This document shows positions 8,393 through 21,371 of a stretch of DNA of 64,000 bases, piece by piece; position 1 is the first letter of the stretch; each line of letters starts with the position of its first letter. The stretch is from positions 1,860,001 to 1,924,000 of the forward strand of contig JAJTUQ010000004.1 in the NCBI GenBank assembly GCA_021399445.1. The letters are read 5' to 3'. This stretch comes from Xylogone sp. PMI_703 (Eukaryota; Ascomycota; Leotiomycetes). A program made the position numbers and the translations under genes. The notes beneath the pieces were generated by a model that was not told the DNA's origin, searched no databases, and saw only the letters and a list, made by a program, of their open reading frames with translations.

Positions 8393-10371
8393 GACGAAGG
8401 GGAGGCACTAAATAAATAAATCTTCGCTGGAATCTTTTTCAAGCTTGAATTTAACTATCGAACCCACCGATCTTCAACTTGGATCATTTGCAGTTATATA
8501 AATATTAGTGTGGAGTTGTACGGACGGATCCCTCCTTAATTAGGTTGGGTTGACGCCGATTTGAGGGCCGATGTGGGCTATGTGTGCACTGGTTGGGCTA
8601 GAATCTTGGTGCATAATGGCGTGTTATTAGCACTTAAAACGTAGGATGCGACTTACCACTTAAAACAGTTACATTTTCCGTATCTCTAAAAGTTCTCAAA
8701 TGTTGAATTGATGTTATCATCAGGGCAATATACTGTAGCTCTTCCACGTTAGCTAGATCTCTAGCATGATTCATTTAGTAGCTACTATGAAATAATAACG
8801 AAATCTACTTTAATAATGAAGCACGTAAAGTTAATGGATGAAAATGGATGCTGCGTGCCATGATCAAATAGACAACTGGACAAATGATCAACAAATATTA
8901 ATGGTCTGTAGTAGCTTGTAGTAAATATATTGGAAGTCAGGAATCCTAAAATCGAGCATACAACAAGTTAATGTTAATGACGTCTGTCCTATTTACGAGC
9001 TTCTCTCAACCCAATTCCGGCCTTTTCTTCTAAATGGCACATTTCACTTATTTTTCAATAATTTATAACCCTTTTTGACGCTTACATATACAAACTATGG
9101 GTAGAAGCGATTGGAATCCAGGCATGAGACAGGCATATTCACCGCAATATGAGCCATAATTTTAAACCGCATGTTCACGTTGAAGGAGCTGATTATTCGA
9201 ATATTGAGATACGATGCAGTAAGTGGCTGGAGTAATGGGAGCTGTAGAATAAGGATAGCGGGAAGCGGAGGAGGAATGTGCTGGCATATGTAGTCAAAGG
9301 ACTGGATCTAAGGTTGATTGTGAGATCAAAGTAGCTGCTAGAAATAACTTGCAGTATATATGGACCCTAAAATCCACTATAGTTATAAGATATGTATGAT
9401 CTGAGATTCCTAAAGTTACAGGGCCTCAGGAAGGATGGCCTACGATGCATAATCGATATCGGCAATTTCCTATGGATTTGAAGTCCCGGTGACAAGGCCT
9501 AGTAATCTCTTGGCTCTAGATTCCAAATCATGCTTATTACAGTAAGCTCCGCTTGAGAGCGAGCTGGTTGATGCTTCTGCGCCGCAGGCTGTTTCGTTCC
9601 GAAAAGACTGCCATGGCCCACTAAAAGGAAGGGTTCAGCCCAAGGCTACTGCTGTTTAGGCTCGGCGATCCTGTTCTGGGCTCCTCGCCCGCCCCAGCCC
9701 CTCAGATGTGCCATTAAGCTAGTTGCTGTGGAAGTGAAAATGCAACGTTCAGGGCAGCTAACAGCGAATCCCGCGAATAAAAATTTTATCTATCCACCTT
9801 GCCCTATCTTATCTGGCAGCATCATCAACCTTGGCCGGGCAAGCATCAATTCTGGAGATGCCCTGGGGAATGCCACTCTGCATCTTTGGCGGAGCTGTAT
9901 CTTCCAGATATCTTCTGTTATCAGCAACAAATCAGAAGATCAAATCTCCAGCCGGAAAGTCGTGATTCTATGGAGTACCGGTAGGGTCAAACAGCCATGA
10001 TGATGCATCCTGTAGAATCCGGGGTTGGTCCGGGGACTAAGAGATCTAGGCAGTAAGCTGGCGGAGCTTCCGACATCACACTAATCATCGAAGACTTTGA
10101 TAGGATAATTCTGATGGATACCTCATTGATGCAATCTGCGCGAAGATGAGCACATGCTGCTACTCAAGCTGTGAAGCTGTAGATACGGCCCTGATGCAGG
10201 AGCTACCATGACAATGATCTTCGCAAGGAGATAAGGCACCTGGCCAACTATTTATCTTCATGCATCCTATGACAAGGTCTAGAACTTTCATTTACTGTAC
10301 CTGCTTGCTTGTCTACTGCATCCATTTTGCTTCCTCTCTGTTTCGCGCTTTGAAGTGATACAGATACAGCC
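8393..10371. other. 2-kb intergenic region between dioxygenase A and the MFS gene
   Basis: I find no convincing exon. The proximal part (8393-9520) is AT-rich. A more GC-rich block (about 9540-10240) precedes the transporter and contains many CGG/CCG triplets, for example CCGGGGTTGGTCCGGGG-like sequence near 10018-10036 and GCCGGAAAG near 9952. Such triplets are half-sites for Zn2Cys6 proteins. They may also be chance, given the local composition. Confidence 0.4.
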
Positions 10372-12311
10372 ATGTCAACAAGTAAAGGACCTGCAGTAAC
10401 CGACTCAATATCATCTCCCGCAGACCCTATCCAGCCCGACGATGATTTAAAAATAACCCAACAGAGATCGGCCAGCATTGTCTCGGACCAAAAATCCTTT
10501 GCCGTTGGGGATATCCTTTCTCTTGAGCTTGTTGATCCCGTCCTTACATCCAAAATCCATCTAATCAACAATGTGTGCAAATCCTTTCCTCTTCAGCATA
10601 TGAAAGTTTACTAATGATCTGATCTTAGGCAATTGACGAGATCGGCTGGACTCCATACCATTGGAAATTATTCGTCTTGGCCGGATTTGGCTACGCTGTA
10701 GATTCTCTGATTATCTTGCTCAAAAGTGCTTGTTTGACAGCTGTTACAAATGAGTTCAACCCTAGTTATCCAAAAGGCTTGGTCATCGCAAGTGATATTG
10801 GCCTATTCTTAGGCGCTATATTTTGGGGTCTTAGCGGAGATGTTATCGGCCGTAAATGGAGCTTCAATGTCTCTCTTTTTATTTGCTCCATCTTTGGAAT
10901 CGCAGCTGGAGCCGCGTAGGTTTTTCCAACCAGGCCTTCCATTGTAGTAGACCGAACTAATTGTGCGCAGCCCCAATTGGATAGCTCTTACGTCTTGCGT
11001 AGCAGTTCTAGCTTTTGGAGGTGGTGGCAACCTTGTCTTAGATACTACCGTATTCTTGGAATATCTGCCTTCCAACAAGCAGTATGTTTTAACCTTGCTT
11101 GCTGCTTGGTGGGGAGTTGGGCAGACGATTGCTGGGCTGTTTGCTTGGGCATTCTGTGAGTATCCTAGTCTATAAACCCTCTCCGATGATAGACTAAGTC
11201 AATTCTAGTGCCTCGATACTCCTGCGCCTCTGTCGCGACCTGCACGAAGGAGAACAACATGGGTTGGAGATACGTATTCTATGCAAGCTGTTCTCTGGTT
11301 TTTGTCATGAGTGTGCTGCGAGTCACTGTTATTAGGCTTGCTGTAAGCTGATTTATCTCACTATGCATCTGTCTTCTTTTGAAGAAATAGCTTTAACAAG
11401 AAATTAGGAAACACCCAAGTATCTGCTCGGAAAAGGAGAAGATAGAGCAGCCGCGGAAAATCTCATAGCAATTGCTAAGAAATACAATCGACCATGTTCC
11501 TTGACTGTTGAGCAACTGGAAGCCTGTGGTGTGACCGAGGTCAGGGCCAATCATGCAAAGAACAAATATTCGATTGCGGAGATCATGGTGCACTTCCGTG
11601 GTCTATTTCAGACTAGGAAAATCGGACTTTCCACTACATTGATATGGCTTTCTTGGACCCTCATTGGATTGGCGTATCCCCTCTTCAATGTCTTCTTACC
11701 AACATACCTTGCCAGCAGAGGAGCAAAGTTTGGTGTTACATCGCCATTTGTAACATGGAGGAACTACGCGCTTGTCAACTTTTCCAGCATATGGGGACCA
11801 ATCATAGCCGGTTTGTTGGCTGCTACAAAGCTGGGTCGCAAATATACCATGGTGATCGGTGCTTTGGCTACAAGTAAGTCACCATATTTGCAACTCATAG
11901 GCACAGCTATGGCTAATCGCAGCTACGCTTGCAGTGGCATTTTTCTTTGCCTACAGCCAAGTTAAGAATAACGCGGAGAACCTTGGCTTCTCATGCGCTG
12001 TTAACTGCTGCTTGAACATCTACTACGGCACTTTGTACGCATATACTCCTGAAGTTCTTCCGTCTGCACACAGGTCGACTGGAAACGGTGTTGCAATTGC
12101 TTGTAACAGAATAATGGGCATCGTATCTGTAGTTGTTGCAACAGTACGTACACTCTCGTGACACCGAATCTCGAGATATAAGCTGACAGGTCAATAGTTT
12201 GCCAACCCAAATACTGCTGTGCCGATTTATATATGTGCTGCTAGTTATATCGTGATGGCTGCAATCGCAGTTGGATTCCCTTTTGAGCCTTACGGACATA
12301 GGAGCTCTTAG
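10372..12311 (+). CDS. MFS transporter (SVOP/sugar-porter-like)
   Basis: Seven exons (10372-10572, 10629-10915, 10971-11155, 11209-11342, 11408-11873, 11923-12143, 12198-12311) sum to 1608 nt and 535 residues. A 60-residue hydrophilic, cytosolic N-terminus ends in AIDEIGWTPYHWKLFVLAG. The first helix has GFGYAVDSL (Asp in TM1 as in SVOP-like carriers). The MFS signature GDVIGRKWSF follows TM2-3, then TM4 AVLAFGGGGNLVLDT. The central loop (KYLLGKGEDRAAAENLIAIA) is followed by a second half with LGRKYTMVIGALATT and LYAYTPEVLPSAHRSTGNG, the motif typical of this subfamily (xxYTPExxPTxxRgtG). About 12 membrane segments are expected, probably in the plasma membrane. Together with the adjacent regulator, it suggests uptake of the substrate or export of the product of the neighbouring enzymes. 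Confidence 0.9.
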
Positions 12312-12805
12312 AGCTACAATTATTTTGATGCAGTTCTCCATAGATACTCTAGAGATGAATACAGCAGCATCTAGTACACTTTTTCATGCTTTCGTGACAC
12401 TATTGAAACTTATGCTGCCAATAATATTTCTTTCGTGGGGTTCATACATTGTTTTCATATGCCATGAAAATTACACAGCCATCATACATTGAGCATTCAG
12501 TTAAGGTGCATTTCATTATATAGGCTCCTAGGCCAGAGCTACTCATGAGCCAATAGCTAAAGCCGCGGAAATTTTATCCGTTCTAGAACTATGTGTCGAA
12601 TGACGGGAGCTAGGGGCTTGTATTTCCATTATTGGTTTGGTGGGGTTTGAATGTTCCAACTACAAAGTACTTCTTATTCCTTAATCTTTTGTCGGCATGT
12701 ATACACACAGAGGCATCTTCATCTCTTATTTCTATTTCAAAAAGATGCAACCCACTAGAATATGTTCTTTGGGTATCTCAATCTGCAAGCTCCAGTGTGG
12801 CAGAT
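12312..12805. other. Intergenic, promoter of the Zn2Cys6 gene
   Basis: No coding exon is recognised. The segment near 12562-12580 reads CCGCGG...TTTTATCCG, with CGG and CCG half-sites nine bases apart. This could serve autoregulation but is not distinctive. Confidence 0.35.
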
Positions 12806-14471
12806 ATGTCGATACAGCGCCGTTCACGAGACGGCTGCTGGACGTGCCGAAGACGGTCTGAGCATTGTGTACCGCTTCTGATAACTGGTCTCTAATAAAA
12901 TAAGCAGGAAGAAGAAATGTGATAGCACTATAGCTCCATGTGCCAACTGTGTCAGGCTCGGCCTTGAATGCGAACGCAACAGTAGACTTGTCTGGGAAGA
13001 TGATGTAACAAGAGTGGGCATGCGAAGAAGAGGACATCGGAGACCGTCTCGGAATACTGGTGATATCAAATGCACAGAAGAAGTCGAACAAGGCGTCAAC
13101 ATCATAGATAAAGATGATCCCATCAAGATTTATAAAAATAAGAATTTGGTGATCGCGGAGAATCTGGTCAATTCATATGCAAATCGACTTCTAGGTCGAT
13201 CAGGCACCACGTTAAGAACTATGTCAGCGTGGCCCTTTGAGCTAGATACTACAGAGGCCCTACTCCTTGACCATTACATCAACAGGTTTTCCAGAACGTA
13301 TCCAGCTTTCTCAGATCCGTCAAACCCATTTCTAAGGGTGTACCTACCACTATCTACCCAGAACCGAGTCGTTCTAGATTCACTATTAGCACTGAGTGGG
13401 GCTCAATCCTGGGAGAATGGAGCCTACACCATGCATGATGCGATGCTGAGGCTTAGACAGAAAGCTTTACGTGGGTGTAGAACCCTTCTCACTACACAAA
13501 TAGCAGCACAGAATGAAACTACGCTTTATCTTCTTGCAAGCTGTTCCCTGCTTCTTTTATACGAGAAGCTTACGGGCGAAGGCCAAGAGAATTGGGCTGC
13601 CCACCTTCAGTTTCTTGCATGCCAGTTTGCTAGATATCATTTTCATGATGGGTTGCGATCTGCTAATAGGATGTATTTTTTGCAGACTGATACGTTCCAA
13701 TTCATGGCCACGCTTTTCTTATATAACGATCTTCTCCGGTCAACATCGCTACGGATAACAACTTTATCGGACTACTATCTGGGAGACATACCAGGCCATT
13801 TTAGATACGCATTCGTCATCAATAACGGTGAACGTTTCATATTTCCTAGACTCATCGCCGGGATTAGTGCCGGTGATATGTCTATAACGGATTCTGAAAT
13901 CGACGTGTGGGACGGAGATCTTGATTGGCTTCCAAGCTTTTCTCTCCTTCCTCCCCAAAATAGATGGACGAGTCTGAAGATCCCATTGCGAGAAAAGAGG
14001 TTCATTGTTGACCCTAGGTTCAGACGGCTGGAGAGCATTACTAACCTGAATATACTGAATGAGAGTGGAATTATGTCCACATTATATCGTATCGCAGCAA
14101 TGGTTTACAGGAGGCAGTGCTCCAGAAATATCCAACCAGAGTTACAGAGTATAAATCGTTCAATATACAGCTCTGATGCAGATGAGGAAAAAATTGGAAA
14201 TCTCGCTCTGTGGGCAACTCAGTTGATTCAACTCCTACCCCACGGATCGCCATATGAAAGCATGCTTCTTTGGCCAATTGGCGTTACCTCCAAAGAGCTC
14301 ACGCTTCGTGACAATGCAGAGCGAGAGTACATTCTGCTCCGACTCAAATTGTTAGTGAAGCGGTTTCGTATGAGGCATTTTGAACGCGTGTATGAGTACC
14401 TTGTTCGACATTGGGGAATAACTGATCAAGGCATTAGCTCTGAGAGGGATAATACTATTTTAATTGGTTAA
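12806..14471 (+). CDS. Zn2Cys6 transcription factor, Fungal_trans_2 type (cluster regulator)
   Basis: Two exons (12806-12855, 12908-14471) give 1614 nt and 537 residues. The binuclear zinc cluster is at the extreme N-terminus and spans the intron: C-WT-C-RRRKKK-C-DSTIAP-C-AN-C-VRLGLE-C, i.e. C-x2-C-x6-C-x6-C-x2-C-x6-C. This splice supports a GTCTGA donor, which is non-consensus. Residues from about 140 on match the Fungal_trans_2 (PF11951) middle region: LLLDHYINRFSRTYPAFSDP, NRVVLDSLLALSGAQSW, then LLASCSLLLLYEKL and the C-terminal LLRLKLLVKRFRMRHFERV. It is a nuclear DNA-binding activator or repressor. It lies immediately 3' of the MFS gene and tail to tail with dioxygenase B (40-bp gap), so a pathway-specific role is the natural inference. 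Confidence 0.9.
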
Positions 14472-14511
14472 TACATTCTATTCTACTATACCGTTCATTA
14501 CAATCTGGTTC

Positions 14512-15669
14512 TTATTGTCCTAAAGGTCTCATCTCATACAATGTTTGCTGTATATATTTAATCTGATCATTGGCCCATGTCTCTACTTCAGCCACATTGA
14601 CTGTCTCAACGCGGCAGGACCCAGGCTTGCCTTCTGGGTCTGACTTCTTGACATTCTCGTCATATCGCTTTCTCAAATCTTCAACAGCAAGGCGAGCACG
14701 TTCCTGCAATACTTCAAGACGATAGGTCGTCCATTGATAGTATAACTCAGTAAGATGGGACTTATTCCTGATGTTTGCATTTGTTGTTTCATCGAGTAGG
14801 AGAGGATCTCTAGGTCGGAAGGAAGTGACGATAGTGACCCTCTCTGGCATGTTGGTAACTGGAGCAGCGGTGTGGGAAATATATCTTCCCTGAAGAAGCA
14901 CAGCACATCCCTAGAGCTTATTAGTGGATATAACATCACTCCTGAGGCAACATACCATTTGAGGCGCCTTCACTTTTAGAGTCGTTCCATCCGCTTTCAT
15001 CAGCTCGGTCTCGCCCCCTGACATGTACCTCGCATCAGAAAGCATAACCACGCATACCCACGGATGAGAATCCTTGTGCCACTCAACTATAGGCGCAGTT
15101 TGATCAGTTATGGCCTTGTGCTTTGGTTTCTCCACTTCGAATTGTCTGATTGCTTCCTCAGTAGCAACCGGAGGCTCCACAGGTGTCTCTCTTGCCGCAT
15201 CAAGACCGCCAGGTCCGAGCTGTATATTGGCGTGGTTGATCTCATAATCCATTGCCGGAATAAGGTCAACACCAGCAAGATCGCTCACAATCTTCAATAC
15301 CTCTGGAGAGTGCCAAAATTGATGAATGAATTTGGAATAGCGAGGTGCCATTCCGCGTAGCTGGACGGACCCAGGCCGTGTGTGATGAAGGCAATTCTTC
15401 AGCACATCTTCACTAAAAAGCTCACGTCGATGTTGGAGCACTCCTTCCCTAGAAAGGAAAGGGAAAGGCTCAGTAGTGGCTACAGAAGACAAAGCAGTCG
15501 GTTCCATGCCGAGGTCCTGCATCATTAGAATGGATGATGGAGGCGAGAATGCCAGATGCTTGGCTGGGTCAAACTGGACTGGTGCAGTATGACTAGGAAG
15601 ACTATCGATCCCTTGGGATTTTAGGGAGTCGAGTGCCACTGGAGGCTCAACTACACTGTGGAATGCCAT
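14512..15669 (-). CDS. PhyH-like Fe(II)/2-oxoglutarate dioxygenase B
   Basis: Two exons (15669-14956, 14910-14512) sum to 1113 nt and 370 residues. It is paralogous to dioxygenase A at 7316-8392. The N-terminus aligns through AKHLAFSPPSSI, FPFLSREGVLQHRRELFSED and DYEINHANIQLGPGG. The iron site is H-x-D in EWHKDSHPWVCVVMLSDARY; the distal His is in GRYISHTAAP; the 2OG-binding Arg is probably in VTIVTSFRPRDP. The C-terminal helical tail (YYQWTTYRLEVLQERARLA) is longer than in A. The 45-bp intron follows PQM and is absent from A, so the copies are not a recent duplication. It probably catalyses a related oxidation in the same pathway. The exact substrate is unknown. Confidence 0.82.
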
Positions 15670-16476
15670 ATTGATGTTATGAGAGGTATTTCTTAATAAA
15701 GTATAGCTATGGAGCAAATTGAAATGTGTTTGATCGGTTGGTTTTGGTTACTCCTATGTTGTGTTTTATTATATATCCTATTGACAATGACCGGAGCAAT
15801 TATTGCGTTTCTTTAAATCTAACAATAGTTCCGAGTGTGGTGATGGCTATAGGATAAGGAATGTCTTTCCTCTGAAAGTTAGTGCTTTCTCTATGTTGAA
15901 ATCCTCCTGGATTGATTTGATGTTGTTCAATCGGTCTAGAATCAGTGATTCTACGCTATACCAAAATTGGGGTATTTGAACCGCGCTGCAGCAGTCGGTG
16001 GGTACAGATGCATTACAATCTTCCATCTGGCTTACGGCTAAGTTTTGCGGGACACGACTTTAGCCCACTTTTGAACCTGAAGTTACAACTATGCTCAGAA
16101 ATAGCTATACTAAGATTGGTGACTTAGAGCGCGCTGCGGGAATAAGATATCCAAATAGGAATACAAAATCGTCTAATAATAGAAAGATAACGAGGCTATT
16201 ACCCTGAGTTGAGAAAATTTGGATATAGCGGTTGATTCTCGAGCATACCTAGCTATGTTAAGGTTCGTACGGCAGTTGCGAAGAAATTAAGCCTTTCCTG
16301 AGCAAACATGTTGGTATATCCTCAAGAAGGTGAAAGAATATTATGTACGAATGTGCTTTATACAGACAAGCAACTATTTACAGTAACTTCTCAAGGCTCT
16401 TAGATACTATCTGGTCGAGTACCTAGCTCCATACCAACCATCGTTTGATATCGGCATTTCGCGAGGGTTTCCTCCC
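15670..16476. other. Intergenic between dioxygenase B and the GH74 gene
   Basis: I see no coding exon or RNA gene. It combines the promoter of dioxygenase B with the 3' flank of the GH74 gene, and probably marks the right edge of the candidate cluster. Confidence 0.4.
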
Positions 16477-19400
16477 TTAGCTTTGTACACCTATTATATT
16501 TAGTTAGTATGATACGCGCGTACTTTTAGTACTTTAGCCACTTACATTGAGAGTAGTATGGGTTGGAGTATTTGCACGTCCAGCCAGAAGGGCAGAGCGT
16601 TGGTCCTGTGTAACCTTGACCGCCACCTAATTACCGGAAACCATATTAGTTATAGGACAATATCAAGAAGATATTCCAATATATAAACTAGAGACTCACA
16701 TTGACCATATGGCGAGCTTGTTGGTCCAGAACTGCTAGCTTATCAGTAAGAGGTGCTATAAAGCAGTATATGGAGCACTAACGCTGAGCTTGTACTTGAT
16801 GCTTTTGTTGTGGTTGTCGAAGATTTAGTTGTCGTGGGTCTGACGCTGGAAGTTGTCTTTACAGTTGTTGTAGTTGTTACACCCGGTCTGGAAGTTGTGG
16901 ACAATGTTGTACTTGTCTTGGTGGTACTAGTTCCTGTTACCGGAGGTAGGGTACCTGATGGTGAGCCGTAGAAAATTCCACGCCCATTTGTGCCAACAAA
17001 GACTCTAATATTCCATCAGCAAATACCAGAGATAACGTAATTCCACTGAGATTTTATTTGGACTCACCTTCCATACTTTGCTATATCAGCCGCCACAACG
17101 TTGGATGATACAGACCCAAATCCGTGTTTGGCATCACTAATCTGCTGCCAGTTGGTACCTGCATCCTCAGTTTTATATAATGCTGTCACTCCATCAACCG
17201 TGAAGAACCCATATATAACGGGGTAGGATGATGCTGAGGAACCGGCACCGAAGGCTATGGAATTTCTTAACACTTAGCAAAATAAAAGTAGGTCCAGCGG
17301 CTTACCAAAACTCCACCCTGCGGTACAACCGCTGCCGACCTTTGTGAAGGTTTTACCATAGTCTGTTGAGTGGAAAAGTCCGGCATCAGTACTGGCCCAA
17401 ACGTCGCCTGCCACAGTTGGATGGACTCTAATTCCGTTGACTGCATTAGAAGAGGGAAGCGTTACAGTCTTCGAAAACGAAACTCCCGTATTTGTTGACA
17501 CATAGATGCTAGAAAATTCAGATATCAGCAATATGCCCTAGAACTGGAGCGTCAACTTACGCTCCACTTGCTCCTCCATAGAATACGGAATTATTCCTTT
17601 TGTCTGAAGCAATAACGGCACCGGAGGGTAGCGTTGGTATTGATGAAAACGTATTGGTGTACTGTGAGACTAGGGGACCATTTGTAGAGGACATCAAGAT
17701 AACGGTATCCGCATCTGCAGAAAATGCTACAGCTCCTGGTCCAATGCTAGTTGCAGCGCCATAGTCAGCACTCCAGGTACGTCCATAATCCGTAGAAATG
17801 GCAACCTGGGGTACTGCCGGTGTAGCTGAAGCAGCGCCCGCTCTGACCACGTTGGATGGTTTGTTACCGGCGTAGTCGATACCATTGGTGGTGCCGTATG
17901 TGGGAGTGTGGAAGGATTGTGCAGGAGCAACATCTAGATCAGAATGGTAGAAGCCACCAATATCGCCAACTGCCGAAAGAAGAGGTGGCCCACCCGGAGG
18001 GACAACTAATCCAAGAACTGCTGTCTCTTCAATGCCAGTAGCGAGAGATTTTATTGTTACATTGTGGGTTGTGTCCCATTTTTGGAGATCATGGCCTCCA
18101 TAAATAGTCGCACCAGTTCCATATAACCTGTTATGGATCAGTTATCAACTTCCAAAACCTATATATATACTTACCAGTGGTTTGAATCAAATGGATCAAT
18201 AGCTAATGCTTCAACCATCCACCCAACCCTTACCGAGAACTCAGCCGTGGAGGTATTGTCTTGGAGCCATGGAGCTGCCGAGATATCATAGTTATAGTAA
18301 CTGTTCCCAAGTCAGAATCTCTTTCAGCGGAAACAGATATAAATATGCATACTAGTTAATATTTGGATATCCATTCCAATCCCTAAAATCCGTTAGTCTT
18401 GGTTGTGAGTCACGCAAATCGAGGCTCTTACCAAATTGGCGACCAAGTAGCTCCAGAATCTGTGCTTCTGAAGATCAGTTCGTCGGGCCACCAACAGTTC
18501 AAAGCTGCCACCATGACAGTGCCAGGATTTTGCAAGTCTACGCTTAATCCACCATAACCATAATAAGTGGTAGATAGAGGGGTAGGGCTTATGTCAGTCC
18601 AGGTACCAGCAGCAATATCGTATTTATGGACAGTGCCATTCGTGCCATCATATGGGCCGGCACCATCAGCATATGATACGTAGAGGACCTTTTCTGCAGG
18701 CGAAAGAACTCCCTTGTGAGGAAGAAATCCGTACTGGGGCTCTCCAGATACCCAAGCCCCTAGATCAGATTTAGTAGGTGTTTTCCAGTACTAATGAAAG
18801 AAAGCTCACATGTAGCTCCGCCATCTTCTGATTTAAAGACAGATTGCCCTTTATCAACTACGCCGACGAAAATTCTAGGAGTTGCAGAGCCTTTCTTGCC
18901 ACTTGTGGAGTCAAATGTGACCCAAGCAATGCCGACAATATCGGAATCATAGGTTGAATCATTATCCTGATAGTACGTCCCTTTCCCATTGTCAGTTTGA
19001 AAGTAGCTTTCAAGTAGTATGTAACCGACCGGTCCACTTGAATGATGTAACATTGCTCCACGTAGCACCATAATCAGTACTCTTCCATAGACCATGGCCA
19101 CTTCTAGCCCCAAAATAGAGAATATTGTTGCTGTTGGGATCGATAGCCAGTCTCTATGTGATAAGTTCAGTATCTGCAAATCGAAGTTTAATGGGAAGAA
19201 ATCGTACTTCTCCAACGCCACGCCCTGGCATATTCCCTAATACAATCATTTAGTTACTATCCCAATTATTTCAAGCTATCATACCAACCTCCAACTTTAA
19301 ATGGCAATACCGTCTCCGTCCAAGTAGTTCCCTGGTCCGTTGACCTCAGGATCGAGCCAGGATTGGGGTCCCACTCATTAGTATACTCCCCTACAGCCAC

Positions 19401-19863
19401 ATACAGACGATTGGGCTCTACAGGATCCGTGGCTAAAGCATCAATGCCCCAATCATGCCTATTCAATTGCAGCTTAGCATTATTACCTTCATAAAATTCT
19501 CTTTCTCGCCCCCAGTTCTCAAATTAAGAGTGTAGAGGATACAAAAAGGCTCACCAATTCGCATTATTAGCAAAGTCAGTTAAAGGAGTCCACGTATCAT
19601 CTGCATTGAGCTTGTATGCACCGCCAATATCAGTTCGTGCATATGCCACGCCCTTTTGACCGGTGTTAAAGACAATTCCGGGAACGAACCCTCCTCCGCC
19701 TAGGTTATCGCGGTTAGTCCACTCCAATTTGCTCGCAAATATTGGAAATAAAGGTCGTACCTCCAATACGAACATTCTTCCATGTAAATGCTTGCGATGC
19801 AGCAGCGTCAGCCGCTTTGCTAAGAAGGCCAATGGCCAGAAGCGCGCCAGCTGTGTAATACAT
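16477..19863 (-). CDS. Secreted GH74 xyloglucanase with C-terminal CBM1
   Basis: This is a multi-exon gene (about a dozen small exons). The start at 19863 gives a signal peptide ([20 protein letters not shown]). Exon 1 joins an exon beginning [14 protein letters not shown]74 landmarks follow: [14 protein letters not shown] (with a conserved Asp), [127 protein letters not shown], and the C-terminal [14 protein letters not shown] Thr/Ser linker and a family-1 cellulose-binding module ([20 protein letters not shown], then [13 protein letters not shown]) end the protein. The CBM is split by an intron after GQ and another after SQ. It should cleave plant xyloglucan outside the cell. I joined the exons by eye; every joint checked kept the frame. 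Confidence 0.9.
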
Positions 19864-21371
19864 TCCGTGCAGAAGTGCTGATAGCTTGGACGTTTCTCCT
19901 CATACACGGCTCAAAAATACCATGGGAATCCAGAGAATTTGTAGCCAGCACAAAACTGAACGCATGGTCTGGCTCCACTGTGGTCGGTAGCTAGGAAACG
20001 ATTCCGACGCTTCGGTTCACGGCCATATTTATCCATGCTCCTATAAATTTATCCCTTGCAAAATGTATGCATGGGCTTGCGACATCTGGACTCATTACAA
20101 CGCAAGGGCAAGTGTTCATTCATGCGCTTGCACTCTAGCTCCTGTAGAATATATTAAGCTTAATATATCGGCCTCAAGGGGTAGTAATACTTGTATCGAA
20201 GCACACGTGTACTGTTCGCCACCGGAGATCCGATGGAGTATAATACCGTTTAGACGATGTAACACCTGATGGCATATTACTTGTAACTAGATGTGAGGTT
20301 AGAGTTGGTAGTTCGCATTGGCATGATTCGACAACATGAGTCCACTAATCTCCTATATCTTAGCTAGTACTGAAGAATAGAAATTCCTCTGCTAGATCCT
20401 CAAGAGCATTATGCTTAGATTCAATGCAGGAAGTTAACTTCCACTTCTCAATTTCAATTGATTTAAATGAAATGCATTGGATATTTTTGGAAAGTTGTAG
20501 GTGATTATAGTCTCCTGCTCAGGATGACAATTATAGCATCATCCATCATCTTCGGACTGAGTCCCTAAGCAAACACCACACATTGAATGGAAAGACGACT
20601 CCATCCCCCACCCCCACCGGAAAGCAAGATCATACACAATATAACTTTGAGCGGAAAATTAAATCTACAGTGTTTTATAACGGTACCTCAAGCATACAAA
20701 CCTATCGGAAAGCCAGGAACCCGAGTAATAGTGAAATGAACCATGCTTTATTCTATCGGCTTCAACTTCCGAAATGACGGCAATGCACACTTGCACGGTA
20801 TTAATTAGCAAGCAAAGGTCCTAATTAGATAGACGAGAATGCGGGGGCAACCGGGGATAAATTTAAGAAGCGTCGGATCTTGGATTTTTCCAAATTAATG
20901 ATATGTCTCTTTGCCTAATGGTGCCCGTATTTATCCAAGTGGGGGGAGTTTCTTATTTGCCAATAAGTATTATTATGCGACGGACTGCCCTCCAAACAAC
21001 AGCATATAAAGCTATCTACTGATAATATACACAGCAATCGCGTGATGCTAGTCAGACCTTGTTATTACTATTGACTTAGTATTTATTAGGCTATGGTATA
21101 AGCGGAAGTCATAGTCGTACATGAATCAAGGATCACGGATTATATTGATGTAAAAGGTAGTAACATGAAAGAAGCTTGTATTAAAGTAATGGAATAACTA
21201 TAAAGTCAGACAATATTACCGTAGCTACAATTATTAGAAGGAGTGTTATTACTACTAGTGCTTCAGAACACATAAAGCTGCAAGAAGGAAGCTCCTCTGC
21301 CTCATCCCCAACACTACATCAACCTCTCCATCTGTCGCCCTTCATTTTTCCATTATCGGTGTATTGTCATC
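19864..21371. other. 1.5-kb intergenic region, AT-rich
   Basis: No convincing gene is visible. It holds the GH74 promoter and a 20-bp perfect palindrome at 20149-20168 centred on AAGCTT. Nothing else stands out. Confidence 0.4.
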
